Below are positions 1 through 5,818 of a stretch of 7,554 nucleotides of DNA, one piece after another (position 1 is the stretch's first letter; every line of letters starts with the position of its first letter). The position numbers and the translations under genes were made by a program. Under the pieces are notes generated by a model. The model saw only the letters and a list, made by a program, of their open reading frames with translations, ran no database searches and was not told the DNA's origin. The stretch is from DATAYF01 sp036272735 (GTDB taxonomy: Bacteria; Chloroflexota; Ktedonobacteria; Ktedonobacterales; Ktedonobacteraceae), in the NCBI GenBank assembly GCA_036272735.1, contig DATAYF010000041.1, positions 1 to 7,554 on the forward strand, read 5' to 3'.

Positions 1-418
1 TATGCTATCGGTATAGACGTTGGGCTCTTAGCCTCCTACACTGACTCTGAAGGTCATACAGTAGACAACCCTCGCCACTATCGCAAGGCAGAAAAGCAGC
101 TGAAGCGTCTGCACAAGCGTCTCTCTCGCACGAAGAAGAAATCAGCCAATCGTAAGAAAGCCCGTCAAAAGTTGGCGAAGGGCTATTTGAAAATCCCAAG
201 GACCCAAAGGCAGCGCGTTTGCCCGCAAGCAGGCAAACGCGTTGGTGTCATCTCACGATGTGATTGCCTTTGAAGACGTAAAGATACGCAATATGGTGCG
301 CAACCGCCACTTGAGCAAGAGCATCAGTGATGCTGCATGGGGTCTTTTTCTGGCATAGGTGAAGTACTACGCGATGCTCCATGCTATTCCAGTGGTTGCC
401 GTGCCTCCACACTTCACG
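1..418 (+). pseudogene. tnpB: Decayed TnpB (IS200/IS605-type OrfB) fragment, broken at both ends
   Basis: TnpB is the RNA-guided nuclease encoded by IS200/IS605 and IS607 elements. Reading from base 1, frame 1 gives AIGIDVGLLASYTDSEG, the first RuvC motif, with the catalytic Asp at 16-18. A basic KQLKRLHKRLSRTKKKSANRKKARQKLAK helix region follows. Homology leaves frame 1 near base 217 and resumes in frame 2 with FARKQANALVSSHDVIAFEDVKIRNMV, where the second catalytic residue, Glu, is at 272-274. This is a frameshift, for example a 2-base loss at an original Arg-Asp-Phe. A TAG at 356-358 stands where a Trp codon is usual (GLFLA-stop-VKYY). Homology ends around VAVPPHFT at 401-418. The zinc-finger and third RuvC motif are missing, as is the element's right end. 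The start lies left of the window. The product must be inactive. Family assignment is firm; the exact cause of the frameshift is inferred. Confidence 0.88.
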
Positions 419-488
419 ATAGATAGGGTTCTCGCGCAGGTCAGTCATCGTACCACTGTGCAATGTCGTTGTAGGCTGCATGATTCAT
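410..488 (-). pseudogene. N-terminal remnant of a class I SAM-dependent methyltransferase
   Basis: On the minus strand an ATG at 488-486 opens MNHAAYNDIAQWYDD and then meets TGA at 443-441. One base out of frame, the reading continues LRENPIYREV up to about 410. The joined peptide (Y-x-x-I-A-x-W-Y-D, then LRE-P-YREV) resembles the first 28 or so residues of small class I methyltransferases, before their glycine-rich SAM-binding motif. The gene had a good ribosome site, GGAGG at 501-497, eight bases from the ATG and inside the last codons of the LacI gene. Its ATG overlaps the LacI stop as ATGA, so the two were probably translationally coupled. Everything after YREV is replaced by the TnpB fragment in the opposite orientation. 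The family call rests on a short N-terminal pattern and could be wrong. That a real start was here is supported by the ribosome site and overlap. Confidence 0.55.
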
Positions 489-1582
489 AGGGATTTCCTC
501 CGATTGATCAACTCTGCTGGTGGGGCTACCGATTCGCGTTTCAGAAGCTTCGCGCCGATCAACGTTGTGACGTAGGGTGCGTGTTGATCATTTGCACGCT
601 CAAGCAGCGTTTTTAGCGCGATGGAACCGAGGGCTTGCGTGTCTACGCTGATAGTTGTAAGCGCAGGTGTGACATGTCTTCCCAGGTCGATTCCATCAAA
701 ACCAATGATCGAAATATCCGTAGGAATGGCGTATCCTGCTTCACGCAGCGCCTTCATCGCACCAATCGCAGTAATATCATCAACACAAAAAATTGCACTA
801 AATTTCGCTTTGTGTGCAAGGAGGCGCTGACAGGCCTGATACCCACCTTCTAGCGTGAGGTTCCCAGACTCAACATTGTTGTAATCAATGGCCAGACCTC
901 TGTTTAAAAAGGCCATGCAATAGCACATCCAACGTTGCTGCACTGAATAAATAGAGCCATTCAATTGCGCTTCTGAGGTGGCGGGGCCGCCTATAAAGGC
1001 GATTCGTCGATGGCCCTCACTAAAGAGGTAATTCATGGCAATATTTGCACCCTGGATATTATCGGGGAGGATCGTGTCAACTGGCTGCGGCAAATTGGTG
1101 ATGTAGTTGTCGATCTGCACAATGGGCGTTTTTGTCGCCTGGATAGTGGCAATCGTAGCGGCATCTGCCTGCCCCACCAGCAAAATGCCACCCAGGCGCA
1201 TCTCGTAGAGCATCGTTGTTAACAGGTGCGGTGTATGGTAGATATCCGTGATCGTTCTATATGTGACCTTGATATTGGCCTGACGCGACTCGCTTTCCAC
1301 TCCATGAAAAATGGGTGACCAGTAGGGGTCCATAGTTGCGGGCGTTTCCTCGATGCTTGAGCAATAGAGAAAGCCTATCTCTTTCAAGATTCGCTGGTGA
1401 GAATGGGTAGCCAATGCCTGACTACCTGTCGCTCGAAAGTACCCTAAATCGGCTGCGACTTTCAGCACGCGTTGCCGAATATCTTCACTGACGTTGCTGT
1501 GATTGTTGAACACGCGCGAGACCGTCCCCACTGATACCTCGGCGTGTTTAGCGACATCCTTTGCTGTTACTACATCAGACAC
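485..1582 (-). CDS. LacI/GalR-family transcriptional regulator
   Basis: This is a 365-residue DNA-binding regulator of usual family length. Residues 6-50 form the LacI helix-turn-helix; the recognition-helix segment VSVGTVSRVFNN is at 16-27, followed by SEDIRQRVLKVAADLGY. The hinge that normally reads PNxxARxL is divergent here (FRATGSQALATHS). The rest is a periplasmic-binding-protein-like sensor domain (Peripla_BP_3 type) with CVDDITAIGAMKALREAGY and, at 292-301, IIGFDGIDLG. These sensors usually bind sugars or related small molecules. The start is GTG at 1582-1580, chosen because AAGGAG (1597-1592) lies nine bases upstream and the helix-turn-helix follows at once. The gene is divergent from the transporter genes, so it probably represses or otherwise controls them and itself; the ligand is unknown. 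Its stop overlaps the start of a broken methyltransferase gene. Confidence 0.93.
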   Translation of the reverse strand: MSDVVTAKDVAKHAEVSVGTVSRVFNNHSNVSEDIRQRVLKVAADLGYFRATGSQALATHSHQRILKEIGFLYCSSIEETPATMDPYWSPIFHGVESESRQANIKVTYRTITDIYHTPHLLTTMLYEMRLGGILLVGQADAATIATIQATKTPIVQIDNYITNLPQPVDTILPDNIQGANIAMNYLFSEGHRRIAFIGGPATSEAQLNGSIYSVQQRWMCYCMAFLNRGLAIDYNNVESGNLTLEGGYQACQRLLAHKAKFSAIFCVDDITAIGAMKALREAGYAIPTDISIIGFDGIDLGRHVTPALTTISVDTQALGSIALKTLLERANDQHAPYVTTLIGAKLLKRESVAPPAELINRRKSL

Positions 1583-1591
1583 GACGGCTAT

Positions 1592-1597
1592 CTCCTT
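1592..1597 (-). promoter_or_regulatory. Ribosome binding site deciding the GTG start of the LacI gene
   Basis: AAGGAG read on the minus strand, nine bases before the GTG at 1582. No in-frame ATG at this end offers a better choice. Confidence 0.8.
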
Positions 1598-1622
1598 GGT
1601 GCAATTGTCCGCTCCATTTCCC

Positions 1623-1656
1623 CATGAAAAGTACGAAGAGGTTACTTCTCTTCATG
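1623..1656. promoter_or_regulatory. Candidate operator: inverted repeats at the regulator's transcription start
   Basis: CATGAAAAG at 1623-1631 is matched in inverse by CTCTTCATG at 1648-1656 (8 of 9 positions). Nested inside is a perfect GAAGAG / CTCTTC repeat (1635-1640 and 1648-1653, 7-base spacer). The 8-bp palindrome TTCATGAA lies at 1651-1658. The predicted start of the minus-strand transcript falls near 1655, so a protein bound here could block the promoter of the LacI gene. LacI-family regulators are often autoregulated, but the central CG typical of many of their operators is absent. Alternatively the repeat forms an mRNA hairpin in the regulator's leader. Confidence 0.4.
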
Positions 1657-1659
1657 AAT

Positions 1660-1681
1660 TGATGATAAACAGATTTCATCA
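1660..1681. promoter_or_regulatory. Inverted repeat TGATGA-N10-TCATCA over the regulator promoter
   Basis: The 6-bp arms at 1660-1665 and 1676-1681 are perfect. The repeat covers the -10 box (1662-1667) and most of the spacer of the LacI-gene promoter. This is where a repressor would sit, but the arms are short and the inner 10 bases are not symmetric. Confidence 0.35.
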
Positions 1682-1690
1682 CAAAGTCAA
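1662..1690 (-). promoter_or_regulatory. Sigma-70-type promoter of the LacI gene
   Basis: On the minus strand, TTGACT (1690-1685) is the -35 box and TATCAT (1667-1662) the -10 box, separated by exactly 17 bases. Each box matches the consensus at 5 of 6 positions. Predicted transcription start is near 1655, giving a leader of about 73 bases before the GTG. Confidence 0.75.
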
Positions 1691-1692
1691 TA
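1674..1692 (-). repeat. 19-bp promoter repeat, regulator side
   Basis: Read on the minus strand this is TATTGACTTTGTGRTGAAA with A at the variable position. It contains the -35 box of the LacI gene and the start of its spacer. The partner copy, on the opposite strand, is at 1837-1855 and differs at one base. Confidence 0.8.
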
Positions 1693-1836
1693 AGGTTTTG
1701 AGTATGGCAGCGAATAATGAAAATAAGCATGTTGCTATTGCATGTATCACAAAAATTCGCAGTCTGTCTCCTTGCTCAAGAATGCAGTTGCCACCTTTAG
1801 TAATATCGTCAATGACAATGTATGTGTCGCTCTCTA

Positions 1837-1855
1837 TATTGACTTTGTGGTGAAA
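1837..1855 (+). repeat. 19-bp promoter repeat, transporter side
   Basis: This is the plus-strand partner of the copy at 1674-1692, identical in 18 of 19 positions (G at the variable base). The two copies face outward and are 144 bases apart, so each sits over the -35 region of one divergent promoter. Confidence 0.8.
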
Positions 1856-1866
1856 ATAAGTAATAT
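1839..1866 (+). promoter_or_regulatory. Probable promoter of the transporter genes
   Basis: TTGACT (1839-1844, 5 of 6 consensus) is followed after 16 bases by TAATAT (1861-1866, 4 of 6). The -35 box is good but the -10 box is weak, which suits a regulated promoter that needs an activator or is kept low. Transcription would begin near 1873, about 105 bases before the first gene. The alternative -10 TATTAA at 1864-1869 needs a 19-base spacer and is less likely. Confidence 0.5.
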
Positions 1867-1966
1867 TAATTTCATTGGTAGATAAACGCATTGGGTTCAT
1901 CGTAGGCGAATTTTTGTAGTGCAGAGAAAAGAAACTCACCATTATTTGACCGGCTTCTAACGGATT

Positions 1967-1972
1967 AGGAGG
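1967..1972 (+). promoter_or_regulatory. Ribosome binding site of the binding-protein gene
   Basis: AGGAGG, six bases before the ATG at 1979. It is a full-strength site, consistent with the high expression usual for the binding protein relative to its permeases. Confidence 0.85.
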
Positions 1973-1978
1973 TTCTCA

Positions 1979-3652
1979 ATGGCTTGCACATTTCAAAGGG
2001 TACCCAGAACAAGGCTCGGAATGCTACTCCTATCGATGTTTTTGCTTCTCTTGATGACTCTGTCAGCGTGTGGTGGCGGCACGGCAAATAGAAATAAGCA
2101 GAGTTCGCTCACACTTTTAGCTAACGAGCAGGATGCGTATCCTCGAAACTTTAACCCCTATTCGCCAAGCGTCGTCAGTGGCACACCAGGTATGATCTAT
2201 GAAACCTTGCTCGACATCAATCGTCTCAACGGAACGGTCAATCCGTGGCTGGCGTCGAGCTATTCACAAGATAGCATGAGCATCACGTTTCATTTGCGTC
2301 AGGGGGTCCAATGGTCCGATGGGAAACCATTGACCAGTGCCGACGTTGTGTTCACGCTTGGCCTGCTCAAGAAATATTCAGGCATGGATGTGAACGGTAT
2401 TGCGCCTTTGATCAAAGATGTTGTTGCACCTGATACGAGCACGGTAAAGGTGACGTTAAACAAGCCATCCAGTCCAATGTTATGGTATCTGGGCGGGCAA
2501 ACATTTATTCTTCCTCAGCATATATGGTCCAGTGTGAAAGGCGATGCGTCGCAGTATGCTGATCCTAATCCGGTTGGTACAGGCCCGTATGTGCTCAAAA
2601 ATTTCACGCCGCAACTGGTGACATTGAGTAAAAATACGAAGTTCTGGCAACCAGGGAAGCCGGAAGTTAACGAGTTGAAGATTCCTGCTTACAACTCAAA
2701 TACTAGCGCGGAACTGGCTCTACAGCGGGGTGACATCGATTGGACGAATCTTTTCATCCCCGATATTCAAAAAACGTATATCAACCTGGATAAGCAGCAT
2801 AACCACTACTGGTTCCCTTCGAGCGATATTGTGATGCTGTACTTGAACCTCACCAAGTATCCTTTCAATCTGTTGCCGGTACGCGAGGCGATTAGCGATT
2901 CTATTGATCGTAATCAACTCTACCAAGTAGGTGAAAGCGGATACGAGCCGCCTGCTAATCCTACCGGTTTGTTGCCATATAATAAAAGCTACACTTCTCC
3001 TGCATATGCTAATCTCTCGTTCTCGCAAGATACGACGAAAGCACAGCAATTGTTGCAGAGCGTCGGTTTTACGAAGGGCTCAGATGGCATCTATGCTGAC
3101 AAGCACGGGAAGAAGTTATCTTTTCATCTGAATGTGGTGAGCGGCTATACTGACTGGATTACCGATTGTCAGATTATGGCGAAGAATTTACAGGACATTG
3201 GTATCAAAGTGACCGTCAGTACCATTGATTTTGATGCCTACTTCAATGCGCTACAGATGGGCAATTACGATATGGCGATGTTGTGGACTAACCCTGGCCC
3301 AACGCCCTATTACTTGTACAATGCATTGTTGGGAAGTGTAAATAGTGCTCCCATCGGTCAATTAGCTAGCTCGAATTACGAGCGCTGGCGGGACCCTGCT
3401 ACTGACAAGTTTTTGAACCAGTTTGCCTCTACCACCGATCCTACTATCCAAAAGCAGGCTATTGCGGGCCTTGAAACCATTATGGTGCAGCAATTGCCAA
3501 GTATTCCGTTGACCTACGAACCTTACTGGTATCAGTACAGTACGTCGAAATTTGTGGGTTGGCCTGATGCGCAGCATCCCTATGCCTCACCGGGCGCTGC
3601 TGAGTATCCTGATATCGAATATGTGGTGTTGAATCTGCACCCGGCTAGTTAA
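1979..3652 (+). CDS. ABC-importer solute-binding lipoprotein, family 5 (SBP_bac_5)
   Basis: This 557-residue protein is the extracellular substrate-capturing part of the importer. Residues 10-30 form an arginine-flanked hydrophobic signal peptide. It ends in the lipobox LSAC, with Cys31 expected to carry the lipid, and is followed by a GGG linker. Family-5 hallmarks appear in order: MIYETLLDIN (72-81); FHLRQGVQWSDGKPLTSADVV near 104-124; NPVGTGPYVL (197-206); MLYLNLTKYPFN (286-297) with VREAISDSIDRNQLY (301-315). Length is usual for the family. Family 5 was first known for di- and oligopeptides and nickel, but includes many oligosaccharide binders. The LacI gene next door favours a sugar, which is inference only. 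ATG at 1979 is supported by AGGAGG at 1967-1972. It is first in an operon with two permeases. Confidence 0.93.
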   Translation: MACTFQRVPRTRLGMLLLSMFLLLLMTLSACGGGTANRNKQSSLTLLANEQDAYPRNFNPYSPSVVSGTPGMIYETLLDINRLNGTVNPWLASSYSQDSMSITFHLRQGVQWSDGKPLTSADVVFTLGLLKKYSGMDVNGIAPLIKDVVAPDTSTVKVTLNKPSSPMLWYLGGQTFILPQHIWSSVKGDASQYADPNPVGTGPYVLKNFTPQLVTLSKNTKFWQPGKPEVNELKIPAYNSNTSAELALQRGDIDWTNLFIPDIQKTYINLDKQHNHYWFPSSDIVMLYLNLTKYPFNLLPVREAISDSIDRNQLYQVGESGYEPPANPTGLLPYNKSYTSPAYANLSFSQDTTKAQQLLQSVGFTKGSDGIYADKHGKKLSFHLNVVSGYTDWITDCQIMAKNLQDIGIKVTVSTIDFDAYFNALQMGNYDMAMLWTNPGPTPYYLYNALLGSVNSAPIGQLASSNYERWRDPATDKFLNQFASTTDPTIQKQAIAGLETIMVQQLPSIPLTYEPYWYQYSTSKFVGWPDAQHPYASPGAAEYPDIEYVVLNLHPAS

Positions 3653-3719
3653 CACGTCTCTATTCAGCTATACGCTGTTTCGAGCGTTGTTCCCGCTGCC
3701 AGCGTTGTTGTTTCTCATC

Positions 3720-3750
3720 GAGGTTGGAGGGACTGTTCTCCTTCAACCTC
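3720..3750 (+). other. Intercistronic stem-loop between binding protein and permease
   Basis: The arms are 3720-3730 (GAGGTTGGAGG) and 3740-3750 (CCTTCAACCTC). They pair over 11 bp with one G-U wobble and enclose a 9-base loop. No T-tract follows, so it is not a complete intrinsic terminator. The gap between the genes is 140 bases, compared with 5 bases between the two permease genes. A structure in this position commonly stabilises the upstream mRNA or causes partial termination, so that binding protein exceeds permease. That role here is inferred. Confidence 0.6.
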
Positions 3751-3782
3751 TCTCACGTGTCCGTACCACGGGCGGCCCTTTG

Positions 3783-3787
3783 AGGAG
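3783..3787 (+). promoter_or_regulatory. Ribosome binding site deciding the permease start
   Basis: AGGAG ends five bases before ATG at 3793. An in-frame GTG at 3787 overlaps this site and therefore cannot use it, so the ATG is the better start. Confidence 0.75.
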
Positions 3788-3792
3788 TGAGC

Positions 3793-4779
3793 ATGCGCCA
3801 TTTGTTACGTCGCTTCCTTTTTTACATTGTTGCATTATGGGCTTCGGTGACGCTCAATTTTCTAATTCCGCATTTATCACCAGGCAATCCCGCACAGGCG
3901 TTGATGGCAAGGTTTCGGGGCAAGGTTTCTCCGCAAGCTATGCACGCCCTGGAGGTTAGCCTCGGCATCAACCACGACTCGCTCTGGTTGCAATATGGGC
4001 AATACATCGGCAATCTGTTGCACGGTAACCTGGGAACGTCTGTGACCTATCTGCCTATGCCCGTCTCCGCGGTGCTGTTGCAAGACCTCCCGTGGACGCT
4101 GGTACTGGTTGGCGTAGCCTTGATTATCAGCTTTATCATCGGCACTGTGCTAGGGATTGTCGCTGTCTGGTATCGTGGTTCGTTTACCGATGTCGTGCTT
4201 ACCCCTTTTTTTACTTTTATCTCCGCGATCCCTTACTTCTGGTTGGCGCTAGTTTTACTCTACATTCTCGGTGCTCAACTCAACTGGTTCCCTATTCATG
4301 GTGGCTATGATGCCAATAATATCGATCCTGGCTGGAATATCGACTTCATTTTAAGCGCGGCCCAATATGCCATTTTGCCAGCATTAACTATCGTTATCAG
4401 TTCTATTGCTGGCTGGATGCTTGGTATGCGCAATTCGATGGTAACAACGTTAGCGGAGGATTATGTGGTGATGGCGGAGGCGAAAGGCTTATCCTCGTGG
4501 CGCATTATGTTCTCCTACGCGGCTCGCAACGCCATTTTGCCAAACATTACGGCATTCGCGCTCTCGCTTGGTTTTGTGGTAAGCGGCTCGTTGCTGACAG
4601 AAATCGTCTTTTCGTACCCTGGTATTGGCTACGCGTTGCTTCAGGCTATAGATAACCTGGATTATGCGCTGTTGCAGGGCATTTTCCTTGTGATCACGCT
4701 GGCTGTGCTGGGCGCGAATCTGCTTGCTGATCTGATGTACGTACTACTTGATCCACGTGTGCGCCAGGGAGGAAACTAA
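3793..4779 (+). CDS. ABC-importer permease, DppB/OppB type
   Basis: This 328-residue inner-membrane subunit forms half of the translocation channel. The first membrane segment is at about 8-27 (FLFYIVALWASVTLNFLIP), followed by the long external loop typical of DppB-like proteins. Further segments lie near 100-126, 134-160, 192-210, 252-272 and 296-318. The EAA loop that docks on the ATPase is at 222-250 (EDYVVMAEAKGLSSWRIMF...RNAILP). FSYPGIGY (273-280) and a terminal LLDPRVRQGG are family signatures. Length is normal. A start six bases earlier (GTG 3787) would add two residues but would sit in its own ribosome site. It is cotranscribed with the second permease five bases downstream. The intact EAA loop implies a partner ATPase, but none is encoded here. 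Confidence 0.94.
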   Translation: MRHLLRRFLFYIVALWASVTLNFLIPHLSPGNPAQALMARFRGKVSPQAMHALEVSLGINHDSLWLQYGQYIGNLLHGNLGTSVTYLPMPVSAVLLQDLPWTLVLVGVALIISFIIGTVLGIVAVWYRGSFTDVVLTPFFTFISAIPYFWLALVLLYILGAQLNWFPIHGGYDANNIDPGWNIDFILSAAQYAILPALTIVISSIAGWMLGMRNSMVTTLAEDYVVMAEAKGLSSWRIMFSYAARNAILPNITAFALSLGFVVSGSLLTEIVFSYPGIGYALLQAIDNLDYALLQGIFLVITLAVLGANLLADLMYVLLDPRVRQGGN

Positions 4780-4784
4780 CCACT

Positions 4785-5705
4785 ATGGGGATACAACTCA
4801 CTACCGAATCTGCCGCTCCTGCATCCACATCAATGCGAGGACGCGACTGGTGGAGCTTATTGACCGCCAATCGGAAGGTCAATATTGGTGTAGTTATTCT
4901 GCTGTTCTTCCTGTTACTCGCTATCTTCGGCCCGCTCATTGCTCCGCAAGACCCGAGTGCTCTCAGTGTGGACCGTATGCAATCACCTTCGGTTGCTCAT
5001 TGGTTAGGAACCACAGCAACAGGGCAGGACGTTTTTGCGCAGATGGTTGTGGGCACACGCCTTTCTGTGTTTATGGGCCTTGTTATCGGTGGGCTGACCA
5101 TGCTTATCTCGGTTGTTGTGGGGCTCGTTTCGGGCTATTTTGGTGGTTGGATAGATGAAGTGCTCTCACTGCTCACCAACATTTTTCTGGTTCTGCCAAC
5201 GTTGCCTTTGACGGTTCTGCTGGCTGCTTTTATCGCCTATAAAGGTCCTGTCACGATTGCCATTGTGCTCACGATAACGGGCTGGTCGTGGGGTGCACGT
5301 GTGCTACGAGCACAGACGCTCTCTATGCGTAACCGCGAGTATGTTGAGGCTGCGCGGGCCAACGGCGAATCGACATGGCGCATTATCTTCTTCGAAATTT
5401 TTCCCAACGAAATTGCTATCGTAGCTGCACAGTTGCTCGGCACCATTATCTATGCCATTTTGGCTGAAACGGCTCTGGAATTCCTGGGATTGGGCGATAT
5501 CACCAGTATCAGTTGGGGTACAATGCTCTATTGGGCCGAAAATAATGATGCGCTGTTATTGGGCTCATGGTGGTGGTTTGTGCCGCCTGGATTCTGTATC
5601 GCGTTACTGGGTGCTGGACTTACATTGATTAACTTCGGCATCGATGAGATTGCTAACCCACGGTTACGTGTCAAACCTAGATTGCTACGCAAAAATCGAG
5701 CATAG
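4785..5705 (+). CDS. ABC-importer permease, DppC/OppC type
   Basis: This 306-residue membrane subunit pairs with the preceding permease. An N-terminal cytoplasmic tail of about 30 residues and a first membrane segment at 33-53 (the OppC_N region) lead into APQDPSAL, then HWLGTTATGQDVFAQMVVGTRLSV (72-95), the characteristic DppC block. Membrane segments follow near 96-117, 135-151, 155-172, 212-232 and 266-286. The EAA loop is at about 183-211 (NREYVEAARANGESTWRII). ALEFLGLGDITSISWGTML matches the conserved FLGLG...SWG block. ATG at 4785 has AGGGAGG at 4766-4772, a rather long 12-base spacing. It is last in the operon: the expected ATPase genes are missing and a hairpin follows. Confidence 0.94.
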   Translation: MGIQLTTESAAPASTSMRGRDWWSLLTANRKVNIGVVILLFFLLLAIFGPLIAPQDPSALSVDRMQSPSVAHWLGTTATGQDVFAQMVVGTRLSVFMGLVIGGLTMLISVVVGLVSGYFGGWIDEVLSLLTNIFLVLPTLPLTVLLAAFIAYKGPVTIAIVLTITGWSWGARVLRAQTLSMRNREYVEAARANGESTWRIIFFEIFPNEIAIVAAQLLGTIIYAILAETALEFLGLGDITSISWGTMLYWAENNDALLLGSWWWFVPPGFCIALLGAGLTLINFGIDEIANPRLRVKPRLLRKNRA

Positions 5706-5745
5706 GTGTTACGTTGCAAGTTTCTTGTGCTTGTGTGGGGTATGC

Positions 5746-5791
5746 CGTTGATGGGGTGGTGCAGGCTTAGGGCTGCATTACCCCATCAATG
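5746..5791. terminator. Hairpin between convergent genes, probable shared terminator
   Basis: The arms at 5746-5764 and 5773-5791 pair over 19 bp including three G-U wobbles on the plus strand, with the 8-base loop GCTTAGGG. It lies in the 113-base gap between the end of the transporter genes and the end of the convergent TetR gene. Neither strand has a clear T-tract after the stem, so it lacks one element of a classical intrinsic terminator. Position and stem strength still make termination or transcript protection the likeliest role. Confidence 0.65.
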
Positions 5792-5818
5792 AGTGATTCG
5801 TCTGTACGTGTGAATAGA

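Larger units (their letters stand above)
1583..1978. other. Divergent control region between the LacI gene and the transporter genes
   Basis: This stretch of 396 bases carries no convincing gene. It is more AT-rich than its flanks and packed with signals. The minus-strand promoter of the regulator is at 1662-1690, and a weaker plus-strand promoter of the transporter is around 1839-1866. Inverted repeats at 1623-1656, 1635-1653, 1651-1658 and 1660-1681 surround the regulator's predicted transcription start. The transporter mRNA would have a leader of about 105 bases. A minus-strand open frame at 1942-1679 (87 codons) exists, but it has no ribosome site that I can see and spans both promoters, so I do not call it a gene. 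Confidence 0.75.

Noticed and set aside
1..418. Active guided nuclease or CRISPR-like system
   Set aside because: The TnpB frame is broken twice and lacks its C-terminal catalytic residue and right end; no repeat-spacer array is visible anywhere in the window.
248..481. Minus-strand open frame of 77 codons over the TnpB relic
   Set aside because: Its first third is the out-of-frame methyltransferase remnant; the rest is antisense to TnpB homology, so it is not a gene of its own.
1679..1942. Minus-strand open frame of 87 codons in the divergent region
   Set aside because: It runs across both predicted promoters and the inverted repeats, has no ribosome site that I can see, and matches no family I recognise. 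It is best explained as chance in AT-rich DNA.
3787..3792. GTG start two codons earlier for the first permease
   Set aside because: It overlaps the only ribosome site (AGGAG 3783-3787); the ATG at 3793 has correct spacing.
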